Assembly (NCBI RefSeq): GCF_018130465.1
Contig: NZ_JAFCKJ010000010.1
Span: 124,001-188,000, forward strand
Length of the DNA: 64,000 bases
Direction: 5' to 3'
DNA from: Bradyrhizobium canariense
GTDB lineage: Bacteria; Pseudomonadota; Alphaproteobacteria; Rhizobiales; Xanthobacteraceae
The notes under the pieces: generated by a model
The model's database searches: none
What the model was told of the DNA's origin: nothing
What the model saw: only the letters and a program-made list of their open reading frames with translations
Made by a program: the position numbers and the translations under genes
In this document: piece after piece, positions 18,463-26,748 of the stretch
Layout of the letters: each line of letters begins with the position of its first letter
Position numbering within the stretch: position 1 is the stretch's first letter

Positions 18463-19661
18463 CCGAGCAGCCTCCTCAACCATCCCTTCCGTTCGGCACC
18501 GACGCCTGCGATCTCCCGGACAATTGGGGCGAGGTGACGTCGCAATCCTCGTACGTGCTTTAGGGCTGGAATTCCGAGATTGACCGCCTGGGTCATCCCC
18601 TTCCCGAGATCGGGAATCACCATGTCGGGTTCTGCGCCCAAGGCCTTGACGATCGTCGCCCTGGGAAGGCCGCCGGGACGATCGGCACGATTGAGCAAAG
18701 TAAACACGCGATCCTTACCGGCGATGTTGGTGACGGCGGTGCGGAGTGCATGGGCATTGCGAAGTCCGGTCACCTCCGCTTCCAGCAGCACCAGCACGTG
18801 CCGGGAAAGAGTGATCACCGGATGGATCGATGGCGGAAACGGGACCGGTATATCGACAACGATGTAATTGAACCGTTGACGGAGCAGACCCAGGACATGT
18901 CTCACGCCCGCTTCAGTGATGTCGAGCTGCGCGTCCAACTCCTCATCGGCGGAGATCAGGCAAACTCGCTCGTTGATATCGATTGCCGCGCGTTCGAGGA
19001 ACAACGTGTCCGCCCGCATCGGGTTTTCCAGAGCGATGCGAAGCCCTGGCCCGGGCCGAACACCCAGCATCACGGCTGTTTCACCGTTTTGTAGATGAAG
19101 GTCGAGCAGTGCGACCTTGGCCTTTGTGGTCTCGGCCAGTTGCAGCGCGAGATTGATAGCGATACTCGTTGCGCCGGCGCCGCCCTGCGCGCCGCAGATC
19201 GAGATCACATGCCCGCCGCGATCGGCAGCACCGGGCGCCACGTCGCCAAGCAGTTTCGGACGTAGCTGGTGCAGCACCAGATCGCGCGTGAGCGGCCTCG
19301 GAAGGTACTCGCTCAAACCGATTTCCATGAGCTCGCGGTAGAAGGTGATCTCCCTGCTCTCGCCGATCAGAGCCACCCGGACATCGGGGGGGCAGACGGC
19401 GGCCAACCTTTCCAGTTCGGAAAATGGATCATCGATTCCGCTGATGTCCGCCACCAACGCAGATAGCTCGGTGTCGGTTTCGAGCATCCGTATGGCATGA
19501 CGGATCGTGCCGCGCCTGATCGATAAATTGCTACCCTCGAGGCCCTTGCGCAGAGCCGCAGCGCTAAGCTCGTCGTTGACGAAACAGACGATTTGGTTGC
19601 GCGTTACAACCGATGCTGATTCTTGAGGCGGACTGACTGCTGCAATGTTAACGTTCACCAC
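18459..19661 (-). CDS. cpaE: Tad localisation ATPase-like protein CpaE/TadZ
   Basis: A 400-residue protein with an N-terminal receiver-like domain (about 22-145, IVCFVNDELSAAALRKGLEG...) and a C-terminal MinD/ParA-like domain. The P-loop region reads CGAQGGAGATSIAINLALQL near 156: the deviant Walker A lysines are replaced by Gln and Ala, as in divergent TadZ proteins. VALLDLHLQNGETAVMLGVR and FNYIVVDIPVPFPPSIHPVI give the other nucleotide-site strands. TadZ/CpaE places the pilus machine at a cell pole. ATP hydrolysis is doubtful given the substitutions. It is coupled to cpaF by a 4-base overlap. Confidence 0.9.
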   Translation of the reverse strand: MVNVNIAAVSPPQESASVVTRNQIVCFVNDELSAAALRKGLEGSNLSIRRGTIRHAIRMLETDTELSALVADISGIDDPFSELERLAAVCPPDVRVALIGESREITFYRELMEIGLSEYLPRPLTRDLVLHQLRPKLLGDVAPGAADRGGHVISICGAQGGAGATSIAINLALQLAETTKAKVALLDLHLQNGETAVMLGVRPGPGLRIALENPMRADTLFLERAAIDINERVCLISADEELDAQLDITEAGVRHVLGLLRQRFNYIVVDIPVPFPPSIHPVITLSRHVLVLLEAEVTGLRNAHALRTAVTNIAGKDRVFTLLNRADRPGGLPRATIVKALGAEPDMVIPDLGKGMTQAVNLGIPALKHVRGLRRHLAPIVREIAGVGAERKGWLRRLLG

Positions 19662-19670
19662 TGCCTCCCC

Positions 19671-20576
19671 TTACCGACGTGACGAAACGGCCGAAGCGAC
19701 CGGCGTTGACGGGCCAATTGCCGGCAACACGTCACCGCTCAACAGCGTGCGCGTGTTGCCTGCATCGTCCCTTCTGACTGAGTATTTCGTGCCGCTGTTG
19801 CGTGCATAAACCACCACCGTCGCGGCCGTGTCGCCGATGTCCTGTCGATCGACCGCTGACCGTACGGCCAAGGAGAGCTTTCCGAGCACTGCTGCAACTG
19901 TGACTTTCTTGACCTGCTCTGGCGCGAGCTGCAACGATACAGTGTGCGCGACTTTACCGGCTGCGGCATTGCTGGCCGAGCCACTTTGCACAATATCCTG
20001 GTCAATCGCGACAACTCGAACATTGTGAACAACGGATTCGCTCAGCGTGCCATGCTGGTAGTCTGGATTTGGCTTCTCGGCCAGCGTCGTCGACTCCAGG
20101 GTCAACACGACATCCACATAGTCACCCGGCCAGATCAGGCCCGAGACGCCAGACGCGGCGTCAACGTTGATGCTGATGGCACGGCTGTCCGGTGCGAGGA
20201 CGCTAGCGAGAAAACCCCGTTCGCGCGGGCGCAATATGTCCTTGGATGTGACGGGACTGCCAGTGTCGAGGAAGTTGCGAACCAGAGATCCGCGAAGTCC
20301 GATCTTGGCGTCGGGCGTATCACGGATCGCCTCTGTCGGAACACTACCTGGCGGCGACGAGCGCACCTCGAAATCCTCGTCGCGCGCCAGTGTCCCTCTC
20401 GGCAGCGGGTGTGCCGCGACAAAGTACCCGACAGTGGGAGGCGCCGGAATACTCTCCGTGACCTGTGCGACCGGGACCTCCGCTTTCGGCACGTTCATGC
20501 TGTAGGCGATGAGCCCGAGCGCGACGGCCGCGAACAGGAACACCATGATGATCGAGAGACGCAAAGCGGATGACAT
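19671..20576 (-). CDS. cpaB: Tad pilus assembly protein CpaB/RcpC
   Basis: A 301-residue periplasmic protein anchored by an N-terminal helix (LRLSIIMVFLFAAVALGLIA). Next is a SAF domain with TVGYFVAAHPLPRGTLARDE and LVRNFLDTGSPVTSKDILRP, then the RcpC-type beta domain with SINVDAASGVSGLIWPGDYV and DVVLTLES, followed by NVRVVAIDQDIVQ. SAF domains may bind cell-wall sugar, and RcpC/CpaB stabilises the secretin. The start at 20576 has AAAGGA 7 bases upstream and lies one base after the prepilin peptidase stop. Confidence 0.9.
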   Translation of the reverse strand: MSSALRLSIIMVFLFAAVALGLIAYSMNVPKAEVPVAQVTESIPAPPTVGYFVAAHPLPRGTLARDEDFEVRSSPPGSVPTEAIRDTPDAKIGLRGSLVRNFLDTGSPVTSKDILRPRERGFLASVLAPDSRAISINVDAASGVSGLIWPGDYVDVVLTLESTTLAEKPNPDYQHGTLSESVVHNVRVVAIDQDIVQSGSASNAAAGKVAHTVSLQLAPEQVKKVTVAAVLGKLSLAVRSAVDRQDIGDTAATVVVYARNSGTKYSVRRDDAGNTRTLLSGDVLPAIGPSTPVASAVSSRR

Positions 20577-20577
20577 G

Positions 20578-21084
20578 TCAAAGTCCTTTGCTGAAAACGG
20601 TCCAGATACCACCGCACGCTATGGCAACCCCGTAAGGTAGCGGTGCGTGTCGCAAATGGCGCCAACGCTCGACCGCATAGACTCGGCGCACGAGCGACGA
20701 TCCGGCGGGCGCCAGCCTGGGACATGGAAGGAGGCGCATCATCAGATGCACCAAAGCAAGAATGCCGCCGGCCAGAGCGGTGACGGTCAACAACTGAATC
20801 ACGCCTGTCAGCGGGAGACCAATCGCCAAGGCAACCAGCAACTTGACATCGCCGCCGCCGATTTTGCCGAGTTGGTAGATGCCGAACAGGAGCAGGAACA
20901 CGATCGCAGCCACGATCACCGACTGGGTAAGGTCCATTGGGTTCGCCAATTGACCCGCGATCCCGAGGAGCGCCAGAGCTAGACAAATCTCATTTCGGAT
21001 CAATCGCGTCGCGATGTCGGTCGTCGCGACATAGAGCAACAACAGGATTTCGAGAAACGAGATTATGGAAACGATCCAACTCAT
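20578..21084 (-). CDS. cpaA: Prepilin peptidase TadV/CpaA
   Basis: A 168-residue polytopic aspartic peptidase (A24) without the N-methyltransferase/Cys domain of large PilD enzymes. The first catalytic Asp is in YVATTDIATRLIRNEICLAL and the second in the signature KIGGGDVKLLVALAIGLPLT. It cleaves the leaders of the Flp and TadE-type prepilins encoded in the same locus. ATG 21084 has AAGG 10 bases upstream; a GTG at 21093 would be only one base from it, so the ATG is chosen. The 5' region carries a perfect 14-base tandem duplication (21099-21126). Confidence 0.9.
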   Translation of the reverse strand: MSWIVSIISFLEILLLLYVATTDIATRLIRNEICLALALLGIAGQLANPMDLTQSVIVAAIVFLLLFGIYQLGKIGGGDVKLLVALAIGLPLTGVIQLLTVTALAGGILALVHLMMRLLPCPRLAPAGSSLVRRVYAVERWRHLRHAPLPYGVAIACGGIWTVFSKGL

Positions 21085-21098
21085 CAAATTCACGCCTT

Positions 21099-21126
21099 AG
21101 ACAATGTAGTGAAGACAATGTAGTGA
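21099..21126. repeat. Perfect 14-base tandem duplication upstream of cpaA
   Basis: AGACAATGTAGTGA occurs twice head to tail with no mismatch, 15 bases above the ATG of the prepilin peptidase gene. Such a short exact duplication can expand or contract by slippage and would change leader spacing. Confidence 0.85.
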
Positions 21127-21162
21127 CAGATCTCCCGTGCCTTCATGGCCCAGACGGCTGTG

Positions 21163-21378
21163 CTAGCTTCCGACGGCGCCACTGATTGCGGCGCTGATCA
21201 TGTTGACGCCGCTCGTCAGCACCGTCGCGACAGCTCCGTCAGTGCCTGTACCGAAAGCAGCACTGACTGAGCCGACGAGACAAGCCGCCAGCATCACGTA
21301 CTCGAACGACACCACGCCGTCCTGGTCAGTTCGCAGACGCTTCAACGCGTCCGTGGACTTAACGCGATACCGCAGCAT
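21163..21378 (-). CDS. flp: Flp-family pilin, second copy
   Basis: A 71-residue type IVb prepilin. The leader MLRYRVKSTDALKRLRTDQD ends in Gly, followed by VVSFEYVMLAACLVGSVSAA, which holds the Flp Glu-Tyr (+5/+6) pair, and a hydrophobic helix to the C-terminus. Cleavage after the Gly by CpaA would give a mature pilin of about 50 residues. It is a close paralogue of the first pilin, with the same TDQDGVVSFEY core but a different tail (MISAAISGAVGS). The start 21378 is the ATG directly before the conserved leader. Confidence 0.9.
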   Translation of the reverse strand: MLRYRVKSTDALKRLRTDQDGVVSFEYVMLAACLVGSVSAAFGTGTDGAVATVLTSGVNMISAAISGAVGS

Positions 21379-21484
21379 TGGGAGAGGATTCCTTCTTGGG
21401 CCCGAAGGCAGGACTTTCAGAAATGAGGCTGTGGCAGCAATCCAATTCATGAATGCATGCCTCAGAAAGCGGGGGGCAGATTCC

Positions 21485-21508
21485 CATGCCCCCTTCTGGG
21501 GCGGCATG
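21485..21508 (-). terminator. Stem-loop between the two flp genes
   Basis: CATGCC, CCC and a short TTCT loop, then GGG and GGCATG, form a strong hairpin with one small bulge. It begins 6 bases past the stop of the first pilin. There is no U-run, so it is more likely a transcript stabiliser or attenuator that keeps the first pilin mRNA abundant relative to the assembly genes. Confidence 0.5.
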
Positions 21509-21514
21509 CCTGTA

Positions 21515-21724
21515 TTACACGGCCGCAGTGAAGGCGTTGGTGATCGAGGTGATCCCGCCGCTCAGCGCCGTCGCGATTGCACCGCCGGCACCAGTACCGA
21601 ACGCAGCAGTCACTGCGCCGATGATGCAAGCCGCGACAATGATGTACTCGAACGACACCACGCCGTCCTGGTCCGTGCGCAGATGCTTCATGGCGTCCTT
21701 CGCGATGATGTAATAACGCAGCAT
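21515..21724 (-). CDS. flp: Flp-family pilin, first copy
   Basis: A 69-residue type IVb prepilin and the first gene of the Tad locus. The leader MLRYYIIAKDAMKHLRTDQD ends with Gly, then VVSFEYIIVAACIIGAVTAA with the Glu-Tyr pair, and a hydrophobic helix. It is probably the major pilus subunit, since it is promoter-proximal and followed by a stem-loop. AAAAGGA lies 8 bases before the ATG. Confidence 0.92.
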   Translation of the reverse strand: MLRYYIIAKDAMKHLRTDQDGVVSFEYIIVAACIIGAVTAAFGTGAGGAIATALSGGITSITNAFTAAV

Positions 21725-22471
21725 AGGAAATATCCTTTTGTTGAGGTGACAAACATCGGAACGTTCGTTGGCGAAAAGACCCTGCAGCCAACCAGCCTTC
21801 TTTGTAATGTCTGATCCGAACGTTTCGCGTGCTCCGTAGAGTGGTGCTGTGGATCAAAGGGGGTACTCCTCCTTCCCGTTAACCATTCGCTGATCAGCCG
21901 GAGTTCGATCGACCGCGACAGCGTGCTGGCGTTTCCAGGAGCGCTCAGCCCTAGCCGGCTTGGCCCCCCGCGACGCGTTGGCGCTTGCGTCGGTGTCAGA
22001 CAGTCAGCGCAACTGACGTATCCATCGGATCATGCCGCGGAACAGTTCCTGTACCGGCAAGAACCCGACTCCAGTTCAGATTCCTGTCTGGATGAAGATC
22101 GATAACCCACTTCAGGCAACCAGTTGACGAGCGACGCGATCAGCAAAGGCATCGATCATCTTCTGAACGGGTGCACACTCTGCTGCCGGTGCGCGAGGGA
22201 TGCCCGATGCCTTCAGAGCATGGAGGCGCCTCGTCACCTGACGTGGTCCGGGGTGTCCTGAAGTTGCTGCAAGGAGGCGAGGACCAGGAAGGAGCTCGGC
22301 AGGCGACGCGTGTTCCGGCAGCCGCTATTGTATCGACGCATGTTCGGAATCCTTGAGCCCTCGGCTGATGTTGACGCTTGCGCGATCGGGCAAGCGCAGA
22401 AGTGAGGGACAATCGGGTAAGCGCAAACGTCGCCCGCGGATTCAACGGAATGGCGCGCACGATCCGGATCT
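21725..22471. other. Upstream region of the Tad locus, then decayed DNA
   Basis: About 750 bases. The part next to flp (21725-21900) should hold the pilin promoter and carries two AACGTT-centred near-palindromes, listed separately. Further away, a minus-strand peptide ending VQKMIDAFADRVARQLVA (about 22120-22175) reads like the tail of a protein but has no start in frame; I do not call it. Confidence 0.4.
21757..21827. promoter_or_regulatory. Paired AACGTT palindromes upstream of the first flp gene
   Basis: CGGAACGTTCG at 21757-21767 and CGAACGTTTCG at 21817-21827 are near-palindromes. The second is almost the reverse complement of the first. They are 60 bases apart and lie 33-103 bases above the pilin ATG, where a dimeric regulator would be expected. 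No regulator gene is adjacent. Confidence 0.4.
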
Positions 22472-22849
22472 TTAGTCATCGACGTAATCATCAATTTTCA
22501 GCCATCGCTCGGTTCGGCCCGGCTGGCCCCAGTCGATCAGCCAGAGATCGAGCCCTTTTGAGAGCAGGCTGCGCACCAGCGAACGGTCGGGCTGTAAATC
22601 AGCCATGGTATACCGCCCGATCAGGCCGTAGGCCAAAAGGACGGGCGTCTTCGCACTCGCTTGCGCCATCGGCTCGTAATGGAACAGCTCGACCTTGTCG
22701 CGGCGCATGACGAGATGCTTCGGCGTCGTGCCGATGGCGACGTCTTCATCCCGCGTATTGGCGATCAGCTGTGTCGCCTTGAACATTTTCTCGGGGTTGG
22801 CCGCCATGTCGCGGGCGAAGCGCGAGGTCTGATTCTCAAGGTCGCTCAT
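22472..22849 (-). pseudogene. phaC: phaC (class III PHA synthase), 3'-truncated
   Basis: The 125-residue frame is the N-terminal third of a class III polyhydroxyalkanoate synthase catalytic subunit: HLVMRRDKVELFHYEPMAQA, TPVLLAYGLIGRYTMADLQP and DLWLIDWGQPGRTERWLKID are typical. The chain stops just after DDYVDD, where intact proteins continue for about 230 residues with the lipase-like box holding the catalytic Cys. The lost part is not found in any frame beyond 22472, so the product is inactive. Its ATG overlaps the phaE stop (ATGA), the normal arrangement of a phaEC pair. Confidence 0.8.
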
Positions 22850-23529
22850 CGTGCGCCTCCGCTCTTCTGGTCACGCATCTGGCGGGTGAGCGTGCGGACT
22901 TCACGGCGGAGTTCGGTCAATTGCCGCGTCACGTCGTCGAAATCCTTGCGAGTCGGCAGGCCCAACATGGCTGACGCCGCTTCAGCCACGTCATCCTGCC
23001 GGCTCCGCAATTTCAATCCAGCCTGCAGGAGCTCCTTTTGGGCTTGCAAGAAGCCGTCGGAGCGCTGGTTGCGGATCAGTTCCTCGTTGGAGATTTCGCT
23101 CCATTTGGCGAACGCCTCGCGCCACTTCGGATGCGGGGAGCCACCGCTACCGGTTGCGGACATCGTCTCGTAAAAACGCTTCGACGCTTCAGGCCACGGA
23201 GCGGCAGCGACCGCATTGTAGCTTGCAAGCCGCTGGTGCATCTCGATCCAGGCGCCAAAAGCCAGTGCCATTTTCCGGTCGATGTCCCAGACGTCGGCAA
23301 GCCGCGGCCCCTGCGCCATCCGCTCGATCGCCGCCGACAATTCGTTGCCGTCGCCAAAACCACCCGGCTTTTCCGACAGACGTGCCAGCATGAAGGGCGC
23401 CATCGACCCCGACCACGCCTCGACCATGCGGTTCGAGGATTCGGCCATCGTCTGCCACAGCTTCGCCCATTCAAGGCCGGGATCGGACTCAGCGGAAGCC
23501 GATTTGTCGTTCTCGCTCATGCTGCTCAC
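22846..23529 (-). CDS. phaE: Class III PHA synthase subunit PhaE
   Basis: A 227-residue protein with the PhaE layout: GLEWAKLWQTMAESSNRMVE near the start, a Met/Pro region, then WREAFAKWSEISNEELIRNQ and a helical C-terminal part (DDVAEAASAMLGLPTRKDFD, TRQLTELRREVRTLTRQMRD). PhaE has no catalytic residues; it activates PhaC for polyhydroxybutyrate-type polymer synthesis. Here the partner phaC is truncated, so the gene has probably lost its job although its frame is intact. The start could also be ATG 23520. Confidence 0.85.
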   Translation of the reverse strand: MSSMSENDKSASAESDPGLEWAKLWQTMAESSNRMVEAWSGSMAPFMLARLSEKPGGFGDGNELSAAIERMAQGPRLADVWDIDRKMALAFGAWIEMHQRLASYNAVAAAPWPEASKRFYETMSATGSGGSPHPKWREAFAKWSEISNEELIRNQRSDGFLQAQKELLQAGLKLRSRQDDVAEAASAMLGLPTRKDFDDVTRQLTELRREVRTLTRQMRDQKSGGAR

Positions 23530-23541
23530 TCTTTGTACCGC

Positions 23542-24078
23542 TCAGGCCGCCGCGCGATTGCCGAACGCCTCGGTGTAGATCGCCAGCGCATCGTCGAAGC
23601 TCAATTCCCGCGGATTGTTGACGAGAAGCCGCGTCTGCTTCATCGCGTCCTCGGCGAGCTTGTTCAGGTCGCCTCTCGCGATGCCGACATCGGCCAGCGA
23701 GGCCGGCACGTTACAATCCCGGCAGATCGCCGCGATCGCATCGACGAACAGCCGTGCCCGCTGGCTGACGCTCATTCCTTCCGATTTGGGATCGACGATC
23801 GGCGCCAGTTCCGCGTAGAGGCCTTCTGCCTCCGGCAAATTGAACCGCAGCACCTGGGTCAGCACCAAGGCATTAGACAGGCCGTGCGGCACGTGGAACA
23901 GCGCGCCGATCGGATAGGCCAGCGCGTGCACGGCGGCGACCGGGGAGTTGGCGAAGGCCATGCCGGCCAGCATCGACCCCAGCAGCATTTGCGACCTCGC
24001 CTCGAGATTGGATCCGTCCGCACAGACCGTCCGGACATTTGCCGACAGCAGGGCGAGAGCCTGCCGCGCAATGGCCAC
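23542..24078 (-). pseudogene. Iron-containing alcohol dehydrogenase, 5'-truncated
   Basis: The 178 residues match the C-terminal half of group III Fe-dependent alcohol dehydrogenases (normally about 380 residues): GSNLEARSQMLLGSMLAGMA, and the metal-ligand histidine stretch VAAVHALAYPIGALFHVPHG are intact. The N-terminal NAD-binding half is missing; reading upstream meets a stop within 10 codons, after TVFPGVA. The apparent GTG at 24078 is only the first in-frame start codon after the breakpoint. It is 13 bases upstream of phaE, which suggests a former phaC-phaE-adh operon. Confidence 0.75.
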
Positions 24079-24338
24079 ACCGGGAAAGACGGTTTTTTAC
24101 GCCAGCTGGCAATCGGCAAGCCAACAGGTCGCGATCATCGTCTCGGCCTTGCTGGATTTTGCTCGATGTGTGCACCGGGAGATCTGCGAAGGCCGAAGCG
24201 GTTGTTAGGAGCGCGAGAAAGGTCTCGTGCCAAGGGTGGCGCGGCTCGCCATAAGCGACTGCTGCAAATTCTGTTCGTATCAGGGAAGCAACAATAACGC
24301 TTGTCCAGACCTGGTCCGCTTCAAAGCCACATCAGTGG

Positions 24339-25535
24339 TCAGATGACCTTTTGCTGCGCAAGCCGTTCGAACTCGGGCTCTGAAAGCCCGAGCCAGCCCT
24401 GGTAGATTTCGCGGTTGTCCTCGCCGATGTCGCCGGCGGACTTGCTCAACTGCGCACGATCAACCGTGAACCTGGGCACAATGTTGGCCATTGCCACCGA
24501 GCCGAAATCCCGGTCCGGAACACGGGTGATCATCTCGCGCGCTTTGCATTGAGGATCGGAGGCAATTTGGTCGATCGAGTAAATGGGCGCCACCGTTCCC
24601 TCCTCGGCGGCAAAGGCCGCAAGGACATCAGCGAGCGGGTGGCCTCGACACCAGTCCGAAAAGATCGCGTTCAGCTCCTTCGAATGGTCGACACGCCGCG
24701 AGTTGTTGGAGAAGCGGGGATCATCGATCAAGTCCGGCCGTCCGATCGCCCGGCAATTGGAGGCAAACAGCGCATCGGTCGATCCCGCCAGCGTGACCCA
24801 GCGATCATCGTTGGTTCGATAGACCGCCGCCGGCGCGGAATAGGCATTGCCGTTTCCAATGCGGCCGCGCACCTCCCCCAGTTGGTCGAATTCGATGGGC
24901 AGGACATCGAGCAGACGGAAAACCGCTTCCGTCAGCGCCAGATCGATCTCCTCGCCCGGCGCGTCCGGATTCTTCGCTCGCTTCCACAGCGCAGCAAGCG
25001 CGCCGACCGCGCCGAACAATCCGCCAATCGCATCGCCGATCGGGTAGCCGGGATGCATCGGCTGACCGTCGGCTTCGCCGGTGATGTAGGTGAGCCCGCC
25101 CATCGCCTCGAAGATGCGCGCAAACCCGGGCCGGTCGCGATAAGGTCCGTCCTGGCCGAAAGCGGTCGCGCGCAGGATGACGAGGCGCGGCTGCACCTGC
25201 CACAGCACCTCTTTTGAAAGTCCCCAGCGGTCGAGCGTGCCGGGACGAAAATTCTCGATCAGCACGTCGAAATGCGGTAGCATCCGCTTGAACAGCTCGA
25301 CGCCTTCCTGCTTGCGAAGGTCGAGGGTGGCGAATTTCTTGTTGCGGTTGACCGCCTTCCACCACAACGGCTTGCCGTCCTTGAAGGGCGGAAAGGCTCG
25401 TACCCCGTCACCCTGCCCAGGCATCTCGATCTTGAGTACATCTGCGCCGTAGTCGGCGAGCAGCGTTGCCGCAAAAGGTGCCGCCACGATCGTCGCGATG
25501 TCGAGGACCTTCAGGCCTTCGAGCGGTCCACTCAT
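24339..25535 (-). CDS. CaiB/BaiF family III CoA transferase
   Basis: A 398-residue protein with the family hallmarks: LKVLDIATIVAAPFAATLLA and DYGADVLKIEMPGQGDG at the N-terminus, NRNKKFATLDLRKQEG, LIENFRPGTLDRWGLSKEVL, and GYPIGDAIGGLFGAVGALAA. It should pass CoA between carboxylic acids (or act as a racemase). At the position of the catalytic Asp (normally GHD or YD before the QAMSG-like helix) the sequence reads PGFARIFEAMGG, so the Asp is replaced by Ala. A GAGGAAG site precedes ATG 25535. It is the last gene of the large minus-strand catabolic run. Confidence 0.92.
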   Translation of the reverse strand: MSGPLEGLKVLDIATIVAAPFAATLLADYGADVLKIEMPGQGDGVRAFPPFKDGKPLWWKAVNRNKKFATLDLRKQEGVELFKRMLPHFDVLIENFRPGTLDRWGLSKEVLWQVQPRLVILRATAFGQDGPYRDRPGFARIFEAMGGLTYITGEADGQPMHPGYPIGDAIGGLFGAVGALAALWKRAKNPDAPGEEIDLALTEAVFRLLDVLPIEFDQLGEVRGRIGNGNAYSAPAAVYRTNDDRWVTLAGSTDALFASNCRAIGRPDLIDDPRFSNNSRRVDHSKELNAIFSDWCRGHPLADVLAAFAAEEGTVAPIYSIDQIASDPQCKAREMITRVPDRDFGSVAMANIVPRFTVDRAQLSKSAGDIGEDNREIYQGWLGLSEPEFERLAQQKVI

Positions 25536-25571
25536 TGTACTTCCTCGATCATGTTGACATGGTAGGCGGGC

Positions 25572-26747
25572 TCACGCCGCATCGCGAAGCAGCAGGCGTG
25601 CGATGTTGAGCTGGTGAATCTGGCTGGTCCCCTCGTAGAGGCGAAACAGCCGGACGTCCCTGTACCAGCGCTCGATCGGGGAGTGATCCGCTATGTAGCC
25701 GGCACCGCCGAACATCTGCACGCAGCGATCGGCCACCCGACCGCACATCTCGGTCGCGAAATATTTGCACATCGACGCTTCGAGCGCGACGTCTTCGCCG
25801 CGGTCGCGCTTGCGCGCGGTCTCGAGGATCATCGATTGCGCCGCAAAGATCTCCGTCCGGCAATCGGCGATCATCGCCTGGACGAGCTGATAGTTCGCGA
25901 CCGGCTCGCCGAACTGGACACGGCTGCTGGTATGGCGGATGGCCATGTCGAGCATGCGGATCGCGGGCCCGGTCGACAGCGCGGCCAGATGAATGCGTTG
26001 CTTGTTCAGTACCTTCATGATGGTCTTGAAGCCTATGCCTTCGCGGCCGCCGATCAAATTGGCCGCGGGAACCCGGCACTGGTTGAAATAGACCGCGCTC
26101 ACGGGCGAACCCGCCTGCCCCATCTTGCGATAGGGCGCTCCAGTCGCAAGGCCGGGGCTGCTGCGCTCGACGATGAAAGCCGAGACACCGGCTGCGCCCT
26201 TCGAACGCAGATCCGTTCGCGCCGTAACGGTGAAGATTTCAGCGAGCGGCGCGTTGGTGATGAAGGACTTCTCGCCGTCGAGAACGTAGTGATCGCCGTC
26301 GCGGCGGGCGGTGGTCCGCACGTTCGAGGCTTCCGAGCCGGCCTCGGGCTCGGTCACGGCGAGGCAGCCGGTCCATTCGCCGCGGGCAAGGCGAGGCAGA
26401 TAGGCCTGCTTCTGCTGCGCGGTGCCATCGGCGACGATCCCCTCCGAACCGATGCCGGTGTTGGTCCCGACGCGGGCGCGAAAGGCTACCGAACATTGCG
26501 ACAGCTCGAACGCGGCCAGAACGAGCTCCTCGGTGGTGAGGCCGGCTCCGCCATAAGCCTCGGGAATGCTCCAGCCGAAGAACCCTTCGGCCTGCATGGT
26601 CGCGACGATGTCCGCCGGGACTTCGTCGCAGCTTTCGACACGCGCTTCGGCGGGAATGGCAATATCGCGGACGAAGCGGCGAACACGCGCCAGCATGGCG
26701 TCGAACGCAGCAGCTTCGCGTATCATGGCAATGGCCTTCCGATGCAT
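25572..26747 (-). CDS. Acyl-CoA dehydrogenase
   Basis: A 391-residue flavoprotein with all three ACAD domains: GWSIPEAYGGAGLTTEELVL, LAVTEPEAGSEASNVRTTAR (substrate/FAD loop), YVLDGEKSFITNAPLAEIFT, and the C-terminal helical domain with CVQMFGGAGYIADHSPIERW followed by YEGTSQIH, where the Glu of YEGT is the catalytic base of the MCAD group. It oxidises an acyl-CoA to the 2-enoyl-CoA. It follows tctA directly. ATG 26726 is an alternative start with GGAAGG upstream. Confidence 0.94.
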   Translation of the reverse strand: MHRKAIAMIREAAAFDAMLARVRRFVRDIAIPAEARVESCDEVPADIVATMQAEGFFGWSIPEAYGGAGLTTEELVLAAFELSQCSVAFRARVGTNTGIGSEGIVADGTAQQKQAYLPRLARGEWTGCLAVTEPEAGSEASNVRTTARRDGDHYVLDGEKSFITNAPLAEIFTVTARTDLRSKGAAGVSAFIVERSSPGLATGAPYRKMGQAGSPVSAVYFNQCRVPAANLIGGREGIGFKTIMKVLNKQRIHLAALSTGPAIRMLDMAIRHTSSRVQFGEPVANYQLVQAMIADCRTEIFAAQSMILETARKRDRGEDVALEASMCKYFATEMCGRVADRCVQMFGGAGYIADHSPIERWYRDVRLFRLYEGTSQIHQLNIARLLLRDAA

Positions 26748-26748
26748 C

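Noticed and set aside
22120-22460. Minus-strand peptide ending VQKMIDAFADRVARQLVA, with another frame reading NMRRYNSGCRNTRRLPSSF
   Set aside because: Reads somewhat like protein but has frame breaks, no start and no family I can name.
23038-24297. A 419-codon plus-strand open frame opposite phaE and the adh fragment
   Set aside because: No recognisable domain, Arg/His-rich, and opposite clear gene remains.
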